Assembly: GCA_944372345.1 (NCBI GenBank)
Contig: CALVYT010000013.1
Span: forward strand, 1 to 63,936
Origin: an uncultured Clostridia bacterium
GTDB lineage: Bacteria; Bacillota; Clostridia; Christensenellales; Pumilibacteraceae
Direction of reading: 5' to 3'
Length of the DNA: 63,936 bases
The notes below the pieces were generated by a model, which was not told where the DNA came from, did not search any database, and worked only from the letters and a program-made list of their open reading frames with translations. Shown piece after piece: positions 37,785-45,617 of the stretch. The position numbers and the translations under genes are program-made. Each line of letters begins with the position of its first letter. Within the stretch, counting starts at the first letter, position 1.

Positions 37785-39115
37785 GCAAACGCATCCTTAT
37801 AACTTCCCTGCTCATAACGCTGTTCATTCTGCTCGTATTCGCGTTCACTTCCAACGAGCTGTATTACGCGCAGACGGAGGGTGACGCGACGTCGCACCTC
37901 GTCGAAAAAATGAGCGCGCTCGAAGAGTCGGAAGAAACTCCGGATGACGCGGGTCGGCTGTCAGATATGCTGGACGTCGACGTCACCGTATTCGGAGATG
38001 ACGGTAAAGCGCTCTCGTCCTCCCTGCCCGAAGTGCAGGAAGGCGCGACGCCCGACTCCGGCGACATTGCCGAAGCCGCCGCGGCGGACGGGAACTACGT
38101 CTATACGACCCCGTCGGTAAACGAGGGTCATACCTATGTGCATGTTTGCCGCAATATCGGCGGCACGCTCGTGCGCCTTACGGCGGAAATAATCTCGCGC
38201 TCTCGGGTACTCGTCACGATGCTGCCCAATCTCGCGATATTCATATTGATCGATCTCGTCGTATGCCTGCTGTTCACATGGCTGTCGACGACTTTTATTC
38301 TGCGCCCCGTCAAGGAATTCGCGCTGGACGCGATCGGAAACGACAAGAAGATAGAAACCAAATATACCGAACTCAAACCAGTCGCCGACGTTATCAACTG
38401 GAAAAACGAATATGTGCGCGCGGCGCAGAAGAGCAAGGACGAATTCATTTCCAACGTCACGCACGAAATGAACACTCCCCTCACCTCCATACGCGGCTTT
38501 GCGGAACTTATAGCTTCGGGTAATATGCCGCAGGATAAGATGATCGCCGCGGGAAAGACGATAAGCGCGCAGAGCGAACGGCTGAGCGCGATGATAAAAC
38601 AGATACTCAATTACAGCGCGATAGACGACGATACCGTCAAGTCCTATGACGTGGATATTTCCCGTCTTATCGGCGACGTACTCGACAATTTCGAGCCTAT
38701 GCTCAAAGAAAAGGGGCTGACGATGCTGCGGCGCATAGACGAGAACGTGATCATCGAGTCCACGCATGAGCGGATCACGGAGATACTTGACAATCTCGTC
38801 AGCAACGCAATAAAATACAACAAGCCGAACGGCAGTATCATCGTTACACTGCGCGGCGCGGTGCTCACCGTCGAAGACACGGGCATAGGGATAGCCCACG
38901 ACGAACTTCCGCATATTTTCAGCCGATTCTATACGGTGGACAAATCGCACGGCGAAAGCGTGGGATTCGGGCTGGGACTTCCGATAGTGCGCAAGCTCTG
39001 CGACCGCAGCGGCTGGAAGCTGTCCGTCGACAGCGTCAAAGGCGAAGGCACGGTGTTCACCGTCGATTTCGGCGCGGCAAAGCCGAACGGCTCGGACGCA
39101 AAAGCGAAGAAATGA
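37781..39115 (+). CDS. Sensor histidine kinase, PhoR-like
   Basis: A 444-residue membrane kinase. Two membrane helices (6-23 and about 146-172) enclose an extracytoplasmic sensor of roughly 120 residues rich in acidic residues. The H-box FISNVTHEMNTPLTS has its phospho-histidine at 228. The ATPase part shows DNLVSNAIKYN, DTGIGI and GFGLGLPIV. No HAMP or PAS domain is obvious. Its start overlaps the response regulator stop, so they form one pair. Its signal is unknown; transporter linkage suggests phosphate or envelope status. Confidence 0.92.
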   Translation: MSKRILITSLLITLFILLVFAFTSNELYYAQTEGDATSHLVEKMSALEESEETPDDAGRLSDMLDVDVTVFGDDGKALSSSLPEVQEGATPDSGDIAEAAAADGNYVYTTPSVNEGHTYVHVCRNIGGTLVRLTAEIISRSRVLVTMLPNLAIFILIDLVVCLLFTWLSTTFILRPVKEFALDAIGNDKKIETKYTELKPVADVINWKNEYVRAAQKSKDEFISNVTHEMNTPLTSIRGFAELIASGNMPQDKMIAAGKTISAQSERLSAMIKQILNYSAIDDDTVKSYDVDISRLIGDVLDNFEPMLKEKGLTMLRRIDENVIIESTHERITEILDNLVSNAIKYNKPNGSIIVTLRGAVLTVEDTGIGIAHDELPHIFSRFYTVDKSHGESVGFGLGLPIVRKLCDRSGWKLSVDSVKGEGTVFTVDFGAAKPNGSDAKAKK

Positions 39116-39185
39116 CCGCGAACAACGATTCGCGCACGGGCACAAAAAGTTCCGCGGAATTTTTTGCAAAATCCGCGTAAAATCC

Positions 39186-39214
39186 TTGCCTTTGGCTCTA
39201 AAATATGATATAAT
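39186..39214 (+). promoter_or_regulatory. Sigma-A promoter of tRNA-Glu
   Basis: TTGCCT (39186-39191), 17-nt spacer, TATAAT (39209-39214), about 20 bases upstream of the mature tRNA. Confidence 0.85.
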
Positions 39215-39233
39215 GCGCAAGGTTGACACGAGA

Positions 39234-39308
39234 GCCGCATTAGTCTAGCGGTTAGGACGCTGGCCTCTCACGCCGGAAACAGGGGTTCGATTCCCCTATG
39301 CGGTACCA
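39234..39308 (+). tRNA. tRNA-Glu (anticodon CTC)
   Basis: A full cloverleaf with encoded CCA. The acceptor GCCGCAT pairs with ATGCGGT, giving a G1-U72 wobble. The D-arm contains AGCGGTTAGGA, the anticodon loop CTCTCAC carries CTC, and the T-arm is AGGGGTTCGATTCCCCT. It has its own promoter and terminator. Confidence 0.96.
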
Positions 39309-39347
39309 AAATTCAGCGCCTGCAAAATTGCAGGTGCTGAATTTTTC
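39309..39347 (+). terminator. Rho-independent terminator after tRNA-Glu
   Basis: AAATTCAGCGCCTGC and GCAGGTGCTGAATTT form a 15-bp stem with one mismatch; a T-run follows. Confidence 0.85.
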
Positions 39348-39492
39348 TACAACATAGAGGAAAAACGAACAGTTTTGCGTCAAAAAATGCGAAACCGTTC
39401 GCTCAGCCGAGCGTTTTCCTATGACCTTTTCCTTTGACATAATATTCTCGTGAACTACAGCGCTCTTCTATGATAAAATGACGGTAGTTCAT
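39348..39492 (-). pseudogene. Remnant of an IS30-family transposase N-terminus
   Basis: A good AAGGAG site precedes an ATG at 39492 that opens a 29-codon frame, MNYRHFIIEER...EYYVKGKGHRK, ending in a stop at 39403. This matches the N-terminal helix-turn-helix of IS30-type transposases (MNY-H-x-IEER...G-S-R-IA). After the stop, a shifted frame continues with AERTVSHFLTQNCSFF, which resembles the following R-x-VS-x-ISRE-x-RRNC segment. The rest of the transposase and both element ends are missing. The match is from memory of the family, not a search. Confidence 0.5.
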
Positions 39493-39593
39493 ACAAATCT
39501 CCTTTGTGTAAATGATTTCGCAACACTATTTTACCACAGATTTGCGTGAACTCCTTTTTTCTCTCTTTTATTGCGCTTAATAGTATAATTTAC

Positions 39594-39632
39594 CATATAA
39601 AACAACAGCGCCGCGTATATGCGCGGCGCTGT
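39594..39632 (-). terminator. Rho-independent terminator after the surface-protein fragment
   Basis: Perfect 11-bp stem ACAGCGCCGCG/CGCGGCGCTGT (39605-39632) with a 6-nt loop, then TTGTTTTAT on the minus strand, 27 bases after the stop. Confidence 0.8.
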
Positions 39633-39659
39633 ATTCGCATTATGCCTTCGGCGAGATAA

Positions 39660-40280
39660 TCACGCCGCTTCAGCTGTAAGTTCGGCTACTTTGATCATTT
39701 GCACGAACAGTTCGATATAATATCCGTCGTCTTCGACGGTATAGCAATCGTTAGTCAGTTCGGGAAGCGAACCGTGGTCATAAAGACGTTCGCCTTTCGT
39801 GCAGCCTTCATCGGGACATGTCACTTTAAGTTCACCGCGAGTTGTCTTCGTAGGAGCCGTCACCACTTCAAACTCAAGCATATGATCCCCGCACCAATAC
39901 GGCACGGTCTTGTCCGTAAGAGTTGCGGAAGTCATGATATTCAGGTAATCCACATTGCCGCCGCTCTTCGTGATCTCAATTACGTTCACGCCTTGCGTAA
40001 GCTGTATCTTCCCCGTCGCCGTCACCATATTGAAATATACGCTTATGCCTCCCATATCCGCCTGGTCGCTTTGCGAAGGCAGCGGATCGGTGAGATCGAC
40101 CAGGTCTCTCCTGCCGTTATTCGTCATCGAAAGGACGGTACCGAGCTCCGCGCCCGCGGTGCCCGTCTGCCCCATTCCGATCTCAAACGGCACGACGAGC
40201 GCTTTATCGGACTCTATCATAAACGTATACTTCGTATCCGTTCCCGTTGCCTCAAGGCATCTGCTATGAGCGGCCTTCAT
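39660..40280 (-). CDS. Fragment of a CBM-type extracellular protein
   Basis: A 206-residue protein without a signal peptide. The segment TQGVNVIEITKSGGNVDYL resembles the closing strands of the CBM-like domains in the lipoprotein at 55458-58133. The following CPDEGC pair and LYDHGSLPEL look like a short Cys repeat of secreted proteins. It lacks an export signal, a clear ribosome site and a promoter, and it follows a terminator. It is best read as the truncated 3' end of a once larger exported protein; a working cytosolic protein is less likely. Confidence 0.5.
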   Translation of the reverse strand: MKAAHSRCLEATGTDTKYTFMIESDKALVVPFEIGMGQTGTAGAELGTVLSMTNNGRRDLVDLTDPLPSQSDQADMGGISVYFNMVTATGKIQLTQGVNVIEITKSGGNVDYLNIMTSATLTDKTVPYWCGDHMLEFEVVTAPTKTTRGELKVTCPDEGCTKGERLYDHGSLPELTNDCYTVEDDGYYIELFVQMIKVAELTAEAA

Positions 40281-40302
40281 TTTGCGATACTTTGCCCGTC
40301 CC

Positions 40303-40348
40303 GGACAAAAATAATGCGAAAGCAGGGCGCGGATCTTCCGCGCCCTGC
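40303..40348 (-). terminator. Rho-independent terminator after tetR
   Basis: Perfect 11-bp stem GCAGGGCGCGG/CCGCGCCCTGC (40322-40348) with a 5-nt loop, then a T-rich run on the minus strand. Confidence 0.85.
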
Positions 40349-40394
40349 CGGTTGCACGTTATTCGTTATGTCGTTTGCCGGCGAGCGACGCGCG

Positions 40395-41018
40395 TTACCG
40401 AAAACTTTGCGTCAGCTTTTCCACCAGGGCACGTACGATCTCCGCGATCGTGTACTCGCGCCGCTCCACTCCCGCGATCTCCATTGCCTTTATCTGCTTT
40501 TCCGTCGCGGACGTATAGGGATAGACCCCGAACAAGAACGGATAGAATGCATATATGAATCCCTCCGCGTCGTCGTCCGTCACCGCAGGATAATGCGTTT
40601 TCAAGCACCGTGCGACGGCTTTGAGCGAAAGATTGTATACCCGCTTGAACGACGCGAGATTTTCGATACGGCTGCCCGATTCGAGGTCGTACAGGTTCAT
40701 CGAAAGCAGCCGTAGCATACACTTGCGCTTTTCGAGCAGCGAGGAGAACGCCCCGGAAAATCCGTCCGCGCCGACGGGTGCGTCCGCGAGCGCGTTCAGG
40801 TCCGTAACCCACGCGGAATATTCTCGTTCGAGCAGGGCGAGAAATATCTCCTCTTTCGTGCGGAAATAGTTGTAAACGGACGTGCGCGTGAACGAAGTCC
40901 GCGCTCCGATCTCGCCGAGCGTGATGCCGGAAAACGGCGTCGTTTCGTAAAGCTGCGCGCACGCGTCTACTATCTCCTCTTTTCTTGCGCTTGTAAGTTC
41001 TTTGGATCCTCTGGGCAT
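40395..41018 (-). CDS. TetR-family repressor of the flavodoxin/alcohol dehydrogenase operon
   Basis: A 207-residue repressor. The N-terminal helix-turn-helix is clear: KEEIVDACAQLYE, GITLGEIGARTSFTRTSVY and YFRTKEEIFLALL. The C-terminal ligand domain (about 60-200) is divergent. GGGAG precedes the ATG. It is the last gene of a three-gene unit that starts at a promoter overlapped by two identical-type palindromes, so it most likely represses its own operon. The inducer is unknown; aldehyde or quinone stress would fit the partner enzymes. Confidence 0.88.
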   Translation of the reverse strand: MPRGSKELTSARKEEIVDACAQLYETTPFSGITLGEIGARTSFTRTSVYNYFRTKEEIFLALLEREYSAWVTDLNALADAPVGADGFSGAFSSLLEKRKCMLRLLSMNLYDLESGSRIENLASFKRVYNLSLKAVARCLKTHYPAVTDDDAEGFIYAFYPFLFGVYPYTSATEKQIKAMEIAGVERREYTIAEIVRALVEKLTQSFR

Positions 41019-41040
41019 AGTATGCTCCCGCCGCGGACGG

Positions 41041-41508
41041 TCACAAACCCGCGAGCGCGCTTTTCGCCCATACGGCGGCGCCGTCGTTCACGAGTTTGCC
41101 GCGCTTCCATACGGCGTTCGGGCAGTGCGCCTTCATACTCTTTTCCGCGCCCGAAATCCCGCTGCCGCCCGAGGTGGCGAAAGGTATCAGTATCTTTCCC
41201 GAAAAGTCGCGGCTTTCAAGGAACGTATCGACGATACGCGGCTCGACATACCACCATACGGGAAATCCGACGAACACGACGTCATATCCCGACACGTCCG
41301 CTTCCTCGGCTATTTCGGGACGGCAACCCGGGTCTTTCATTTCCAGCGTGCTACGGCTGCTCCTGTCCGTCCAGTCGAGATCCGCCCGGGTGTACGGCTG
41401 TGCGGGAACGATCTCATAAAGGTCCGCGCCCGTTTCCGCCGCTATCTCTTCCGCCGCGCGTTTCGTCACACCGCTCGCGGAAAAATATGCTACGAGTATC
41501 TTTTTCAT
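41041..41508 (-). CDS. Flavodoxin-family protein
   Basis: A 155-residue FMN protein. The phosphate loop reads [15 protein letters not shown] at the N-terminus, and the isoalloxazine loop contains [23 protein letters not shown] is the third binding segment. Length and pattern fit short-chain flavodoxin-like proteins often paired with oxidoreductases. AAAGGAG precedes the ATG. It lies between the alcohol dehydrogenase and tetR genes in the same operon; a role as electron carrier or quinone reductase is inference. Confidence 0.87.
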   Translation of the reverse strand: MKKILVAYFSASGVTKRAAEEIAAETGADLYEIVPAQPYTRADLDWTDRSSRSTLEMKDPGCRPEIAEEADVSGYDVVFVGFPVWWYVEPRIVDTFLESRDFSGKILIPFATSGGSGISGAEKSMKAHCPNAVWKRGKLVNDGAAVWAKSALAGL

Positions 41509-41519
41509 AGCGTTCTCCT

Positions 41520-42689
41520 TTACAGGCTCTCTTCGAGCACTTTCACGATCTCGTCTCGGGTCAGCACCTTATAGCCGCCCGTCATTACGAGAGTGGAATC
41601 CGCAATGCCGTTTATCATATCCTTCGTCGCTCCGAGTTCGGATATGTTCATAGCCAAGCCGAGTTCCCTCATCCAGTTCTCCATTGCGGCAAGCCCCTCT
41701 TCTGCCGTTTCTTCGTCCGTCTTTCCCGCAGGATCGATACCCCACACGTTCACGGCGAAGCGCACGAATTTAGCAAGCCCGTAAGGCATGATATGACGGT
41801 AGTAAGGCAGAGATACGGCGGCGAGCGTCATTCCGTGAGTGGCGTCCGTGTGCGCCCCCACCGCCTGACCGAGCATATGCACCATCCAGTCGGTGGATTT
41901 TCCGCGCGAAACGAGCGTATTGAGCGCCCATGTCGCCGTCCACATAATGTTGGAGCGTGCTTCGTAGCTATTCATATCCGCGTTCGCTATACGGCTCGAA
42001 TGCAGCAGAGAGCGCATCAGCCCCTCGGAGATATAGTCGCTCGTACAGTCGTCTTCACCCGAGAAATACTGCTCGCAGATGTGATTGAAAATATCGTAAA
42101 TGCCAGCTGCCATCTGATAATGCGGCAGCGTGAGCGTATATGTCGGGTCAAGCACGGAGAACTTAGGCATTACCCGCTCGTCGGCAAACACATGCCCTAT
42201 TTTCAGCTTCGTGTGCGGGTTGGTTATGACCGCGCCCGCGTTCATTTCGCTCCCGGTGCCTACCATCGTCAGCACGCAGCCGACGGGCAGTATTTCGCAG
42301 GTCGGCTCTTCAAAACGCAGATAGTACTTCTCCCATGGATCGTCGTCGCAGTTGACGGATACCGCCAGCGCTTTCGCATAGTCGCACACAGAGCCGCCTC
42401 CGACGGCAAGCAGCAGATCCGCCTTATGCGCTCGGGCGATCTCCATTCCCTCGTACAGCTTATCCGTAGTCGGGTTGGGCATTACTCCCGCTATCTCCGC
42501 CACGGACTTACCGTGCTTTTTGAGAATCTTCACGACTTCGTCGTATATTCCGTTCTTTTTGATCGATCCCCCGCCGTAGATCAGGACCACGTTCCTGCCG
42601 TATTTCGGCAGTTCGTCGTTCAGACCTTCGACCGCGCCCTGACCGAAGTACAGTTTTGTCGGATTGCAATAAGTGAATTTTCCGAGCAC
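41520..42689 (-). CDS. Iron-containing alcohol dehydrogenase (YqhD/butanol dehydrogenase-like)
   Basis: NAD(P)H-dependent aldehyde reductase family, 389 residues. The nucleotide loop is [15 protein letters not shown], followed by GTGSEMN and a metal-binding stretch with IFNHICEQY and [13 protein letters not shown]. The length and N-terminus ([16 protein letters not shown]) fit the YqhD/BdhA group. The start is a GTG at 42689 with GGGAGA upstream. First gene of the TetR-controlled operon. YqhD-type enzymes detoxify short aldehydes; whether this is fermentation or stress defence is not settled. Confidence 0.9.
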   Translation of the reverse strand: MLGKFTYCNPTKLYFGQGAVEGLNDELPKYGRNVVLIYGGGSIKKNGIYDEVVKILKKHGKSVAEIAGVMPNPTTDKLYEGMEIARAHKADLLLAVGGGSVCDYAKALAVSVNCDDDPWEKYYLRFEEPTCEILPVGCVLTMVGTGSEMNAGAVITNPHTKLKIGHVFADERVMPKFSVLDPTYTLTLPHYQMAAGIYDIFNHICEQYFSGEDDCTSDYISEGLMRSLLHSSRIANADMNSYEARSNIMWTATWALNTLVSRGKSTDWMVHMLGQAVGAHTDATHGMTLAAVSLPYYRHIMPYGLAKFVRFAVNVWGIDPAGKTDEETAEEGLAAMENWMRELGLAMNISELGATKDMINGIADSTLVMTGGYKVLTRDEIVKVLEESL

Positions 42690-42712
42690 AAAAATTTCTC
42701 CCGTTTTTTATT

Positions 42713-42763
42713 CTGACACATTGTCAGTAATCATATTATATCAGTATTCTGACACGTTGTCAA
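42713..42763 (-). promoter_or_regulatory. TetR-controlled promoter with two flanking operators
   Basis: Minus-strand TTGACA (42763-42758), 17-nt spacer, TATAAT (42740-42735). Two palindromes of the form TGACA-N3-TGTCA lie at 42714-42726 and 42750-42762, 36 bp apart. One includes the -35 box, the other lies just downstream of the -10 box. They are the likely binding sites of the TetR protein encoded in the operon. Confidence 0.85.
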
Positions 42764-42809
42764 TTAATTTTCCGCACTTTTCCGCGAAAAAATAAAAATT
42801 CCGCGTATG

Positions 42810-42843
42810 CAAAAAATTACCGCCCCGCTGCAATGCGGAGCGG
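42810..42843 (-). terminator. Rho-independent terminator of the gene at 42857
   Basis: Nine-base-pair stem CCGCTCCGC/GCGGGGCGG with one T-G pair and a 6-nt loop, followed by TAATTTTTT on the minus strand. Confidence 0.8.
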
Positions 42844-42856
42844 CTTTATGCGCTCG

Positions 42857-43387
42857 TCACGGCAAAGGACGGTCGCCTATCGGCTTGATCCCCCACGGGC
42901 GGCAGTTCACCCGTCGGAGCAGTATGCCGCTGCCCGCGCCGACTAAACCGCCCATATAGAGCGACGAATACGCAAACGGACACAGAAAATCGAGGGTGCC
43001 CTCCTCGCCCGCGGGAGGTATCGGTATATCCGCGCCGGCGGCGTTGATTATCATATCGTACGCTCTCATACGGTGCCAGCGGAAGAAATTTTCCGCGTCC
43101 GCCTGCGGAACGGCAAGCGCGGCAAGGCGAAGCGTAATTTCGTTCGTCCAGAGCGGCGCGATCCGCGACGCGAGTGCGTCCGCGGGAGTATAATTCAACG
43201 TGGAGATGAACGGATCGGGGTCGTAGCGCAGGTCGTATCTGAGCGCGCTCATCGCCCGCTCAAAAGCCGCTTCGCCGTCTTCCGGGCTGAAGCCGCAGTA
43301 CTCGCGGGCAAGCGCTGTCGCCCGTTCTCCCGCAACGCCGCCGCGCGCTTCGTTCAATACGCTTTTCACATATTCGGCAGTTATCAT
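42857..43387 (-). CDS. Hypothetical protein
   Basis: I do not recognise this 176-residue protein. It is mostly helical and soluble, without a signal peptide. A FFRWHRMRAYDM segment and a C-terminal glycine-rich stretch (YMGGLVGAGSGILL) stand out; the latter could be a short membrane-associated helix. The ATG at 43387 is chosen because an upstream frame begins inside the pgk terminator. No strong ribosome site is visible. It lies behind pgk and ahead of its own terminator, so read-through from pgk may be its only transcription. Confidence 0.6.
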   Translation of the reverse strand: MITAEYVKSVLNEARGGVAGERATALAREYCGFSPEDGEAAFERAMSALRYDLRYDPDPFISTLNYTPADALASRIAPLWTNEITLRLAALAVPQADAENFFRWHRMRAYDMIINAAGADIPIPPAGEEGTLDFLCPFAYSSLYMGGLVGAGSGILLRRVNCRPWGIKPIGDRPLP

Positions 43388-43399
43388 ATCGTTTCTGAA

Positions 43400-43435
43400 A
43401 ATACGGCGCTCCGTGCGGTAATGCACGGAGCGCCG
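43400..43435 (-). terminator. Rho-independent terminator after pgk
   Basis: Thirteen-base-pair perfect stem CGGCGCTCCGTGC/GCACGGAGCGCCG with a 6-nt loop, followed by TATTTTC on the minus strand. Confidence 0.85.
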
Positions 43436-43453
43436 ATATGTCGCGCAGGGCGA

Positions 43454-44788
43454 TCACTTTCTGTCGTTAAGGCACGCAATGCCCGGAAGCACCTTGCCCT
43501 CGAACAGTTCGAGAGACGCGCCGCCGCCGGTGGAGATGTGCGTCATCTTGTCGGCGTAACCGAGCTGCTGCACAGCCGCCGCGGAGTCGCCGCCGCCGAT
43601 GATCGTCGTCGCTTTGCCGTACACGTCCGCAAGCGCTTTCGCCACCGCTTTCGTGCCCGCGGCAAGCGTCGGATTCTCGAACACGCCCATAGGGCCGTTC
43701 CAGATGACGGTCTTGGCTTTTGCCACGGTGTCGGCAAAGAGCTTTCTCGTTTCCTCTCCTATGTCAAGACCTTCCATATCCGCAGGTATCTCGCTGACCT
43801 TTACCGTCCTGACTTCGACGGGAGCGTCTATCGGGTTCGGGAAATCCTTTGCGATAACGGTATCGACGGGAAGAAGAAGAGTCTTGCCCATATCCTTCGC
43901 CTTTTTCATCATATCCTTGCAGTAGCCGAGCTTTTCGTCGTCTACGAGGGACTTACCGACCTCATAACCTTCGGCTTTGAGGAAAGTGTACGCCATCCCG
44001 CCGCCGATGATGAGCGTATCGCACTTTTCGAGCAGGTTATTGATGACGTTCAGCTTATCCGCCACTTTCGCGCCGCCGAGGATAGCCACGAACGGACGAA
44101 CGGGATGTTCGAGGCTGTCCGCCATAACGGAAAGTTCCTTTTCGATGAGGAATCCGCACACTGCGGTCTTGACGAATCCGTATTCGACGATCGCCGCCGT
44201 GGAAGCGTGGGAGCGGTGAGCCGTTCCGAACGCGTCGTTGACGTAAATGCCGTCGGCGCCGCCGATGAGATCGGCGAGCTTCTTGCAGAATCCTTCGTCG
44301 CGCTTCTCTTCTTCCCAATGGAAGCGGAGGTTTTCGAGCAGCACGCACTCGCCTTCCTTGCAGGCGGCGGCTTTCGCGCAGGCATCGGGACCGACCACGT
44401 CGTGAGCGAACGTCACTTTTCCGCCGAGCAGTTCGTTGAGCCTTGCCGCGACGGGCGCGAGAGTAAGTTTCTTCGGTTCCTCTTTAAGAGCCTTGTCCAC
44501 TATCGCCTGTTTTGCTGCAGCCTGCTCGTCGGCGGGAAGCGCTTCGACTTTCTGCTTGTCTTTCTTATTGAGTTTCACTTCGTCAGAGAATATCGAGTGA
44601 GGCTTGCCCATATGCGAGCAGAGAATGATCTTCGCGCCGTGCTCCATAAGATACTTGATCGTGGGCAGCGCGCCGAGTATCCTCGTTTCGTCGGTGATCT
44701 TTCCGTCCTTCATCGGTACGTTGAAGTCGCAGCGCACGAGGACTTTCTTACCCTTGACGTCTACATCCTTTACAGTCAGTTTGTTCAT
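43454..44788 (-). CDS. pgk: Phosphoglycerate kinase
   Basis: Glycolytic ATP-forming kinase. It is 444 residues against about 395-400 in most bacteria. [39 protein letters not shown] and GGGDSAAAV are all standard. The extra length is one insertion of about 44 residues after SHMGKP (about 65-108), rich in Lys and Ala, where other enzymes go straight to LAPVAARL. The ATG has GGAGA upstream. It ends the pgi-isomerase-pgk unit. Confidence 0.96.
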   Translation of the reverse strand: MNKLTVKDVDVKGKKVLVRCDFNVPMKDGKITDETRILGALPTIKYLMEHGAKIILCSHMGKPHSIFSDEVKLNKKDKQKVEALPADEQAAAKQAIVDKALKEEPKKLTLAPVAARLNELLGGKVTFAHDVVGPDACAKAAACKEGECVLLENLRFHWEEEKRDEGFCKKLADLIGGADGIYVNDAFGTAHRSHASTAAIVEYGFVKTAVCGFLIEKELSVMADSLEHPVRPFVAILGGAKVADKLNVINNLLEKCDTLIIGGGMAYTFLKAEGYEVGKSLVDDEKLGYCKDMMKKAKDMGKTLLLPVDTVIAKDFPNPIDAPVEVRTVKVSEIPADMEGLDIGEETRKLFADTVAKAKTVIWNGPMGVFENPTLAAGTKAVAKALADVYGKATTIIGGGDSAAAVQQLGYADKMTHISTGGGASLELFEGKVLPGIACLNDRK

Positions 44789-44810
44789 GATCTCTCCTTA
44801 TTTGGATTAA

Positions 44811-45608
44811 TTATTTTTCCTGTTTTTCCGCTATTCCGCGCAGATAGTCGTATGCGGCTTTGAGCTGTTCGAGATAAGCGAAATCCCTCGCATACGCTTC
44901 GATGATGACAGCGGGCTCGAGTTTCCGCCTGTCGAGATCGCGGAGCAACTTCTCGAAATCGAATCTGCCTTTGCCGGGGAGCGCGGTGGTATCCTCTTTC
45001 GTGACGTCCGTCACATGAACGGTCACGAGGCGGTCCTCCACCGCGTCGATGTATCTTATCGGATCGTACCCCGAAAACAGCGAGTGCTTTATGTCTATCG
45101 TAGCGCAGAGCGCGGGGCACGCCCGCATAAGATCGCGCATCAGCTCGGGAGTCGCGAATTTGCAGTAATGCACGTTCTCCACCGCGATGAATATCCCGTA
45201 AGTCCGCGCAACGTCCGCAAGATAGGAAAACCGTTCGGCATACGCCGCGACGTCCGTCGGCGGCGACGAGCGTTTGAGATTGAGCGGTCCGTGGAACGTG
45301 TAATACTTCGCGCCGAGCACGTTGCCCGCATAGCACACCTTGCGGAAGAGCCGTTCGGCGTCGTCGCGCACCCTGTTGGACGGGCTGAACAGCTCCCCTT
45401 CGAACTGCGACGACAGAGCGTGCACGGAATGCACTTTGACTTTGCCGTCCAGTCTGCCGCCGAGCGCGTCGACGAATCCCTTTTCATATTCGGAATACGT
45501 CGAGAGGAATACCTCCGTCACCTCCGCGCCCATATCGGCGAGTGCGGCAAAACAGGATTCCGTCGGCAGTTTGGTGAAGAACGATGCGGTTGAAATACCC
45601 GTTTTCAT
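44811..45608 (-). CDS. Sugar phosphate isomerase/epimerase (xylose isomerase-like TIM barrel)
   Basis: A 265-residue TIM-barrel protein of the AP endonuclease 2 / xylose isomerase-like superfamily. Metal-ligand landmarks: YYTFHGPLNL, IAVENVHYC, CATIDIKHSLFSG, VTVHVTDV and EPAVIIEAY. The family covers many sugar isomerases and epimerases, so substrate cannot be named. It sits between pgi and pgk with 10- and 22-base gaps, in one unit, which suggests sugar-phosphate metabolism. An endonuclease IV role is unlikely because key ligands of that branch are not seen. Confidence 0.8.
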   Translation of the reverse strand: MKTGISTASFFTKLPTESCFAALADMGAEVTEVFLSTYSEYEKGFVDALGGRLDGKVKVHSVHALSSQFEGELFSPSNRVRDDAERLFRKVCYAGNVLGAKYYTFHGPLNLKRSSPPTDVAAYAERFSYLADVARTYGIFIAVENVHYCKFATPELMRDLMRACPALCATIDIKHSLFSGYDPIRYIDAVEDRLVTVHVTDVTKEDTTALPGKGRFDFEKLLRDLDRRKLEPAVIIEAYARDFAYLEQLKAAYDYLRGIAEKQEK

Positions 45609-45617
45609 ACTGCTATG

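Noticed and set aside
39252..39440. A 62-codon minus-strand frame across tRNA-Glu ending in RIGESNPCFRRERPAS
   Set aside because: The C-terminal half is simply the reverse complement of the tRNA, a well-known false gene. Only its first part reflects the IS30-like remnant.
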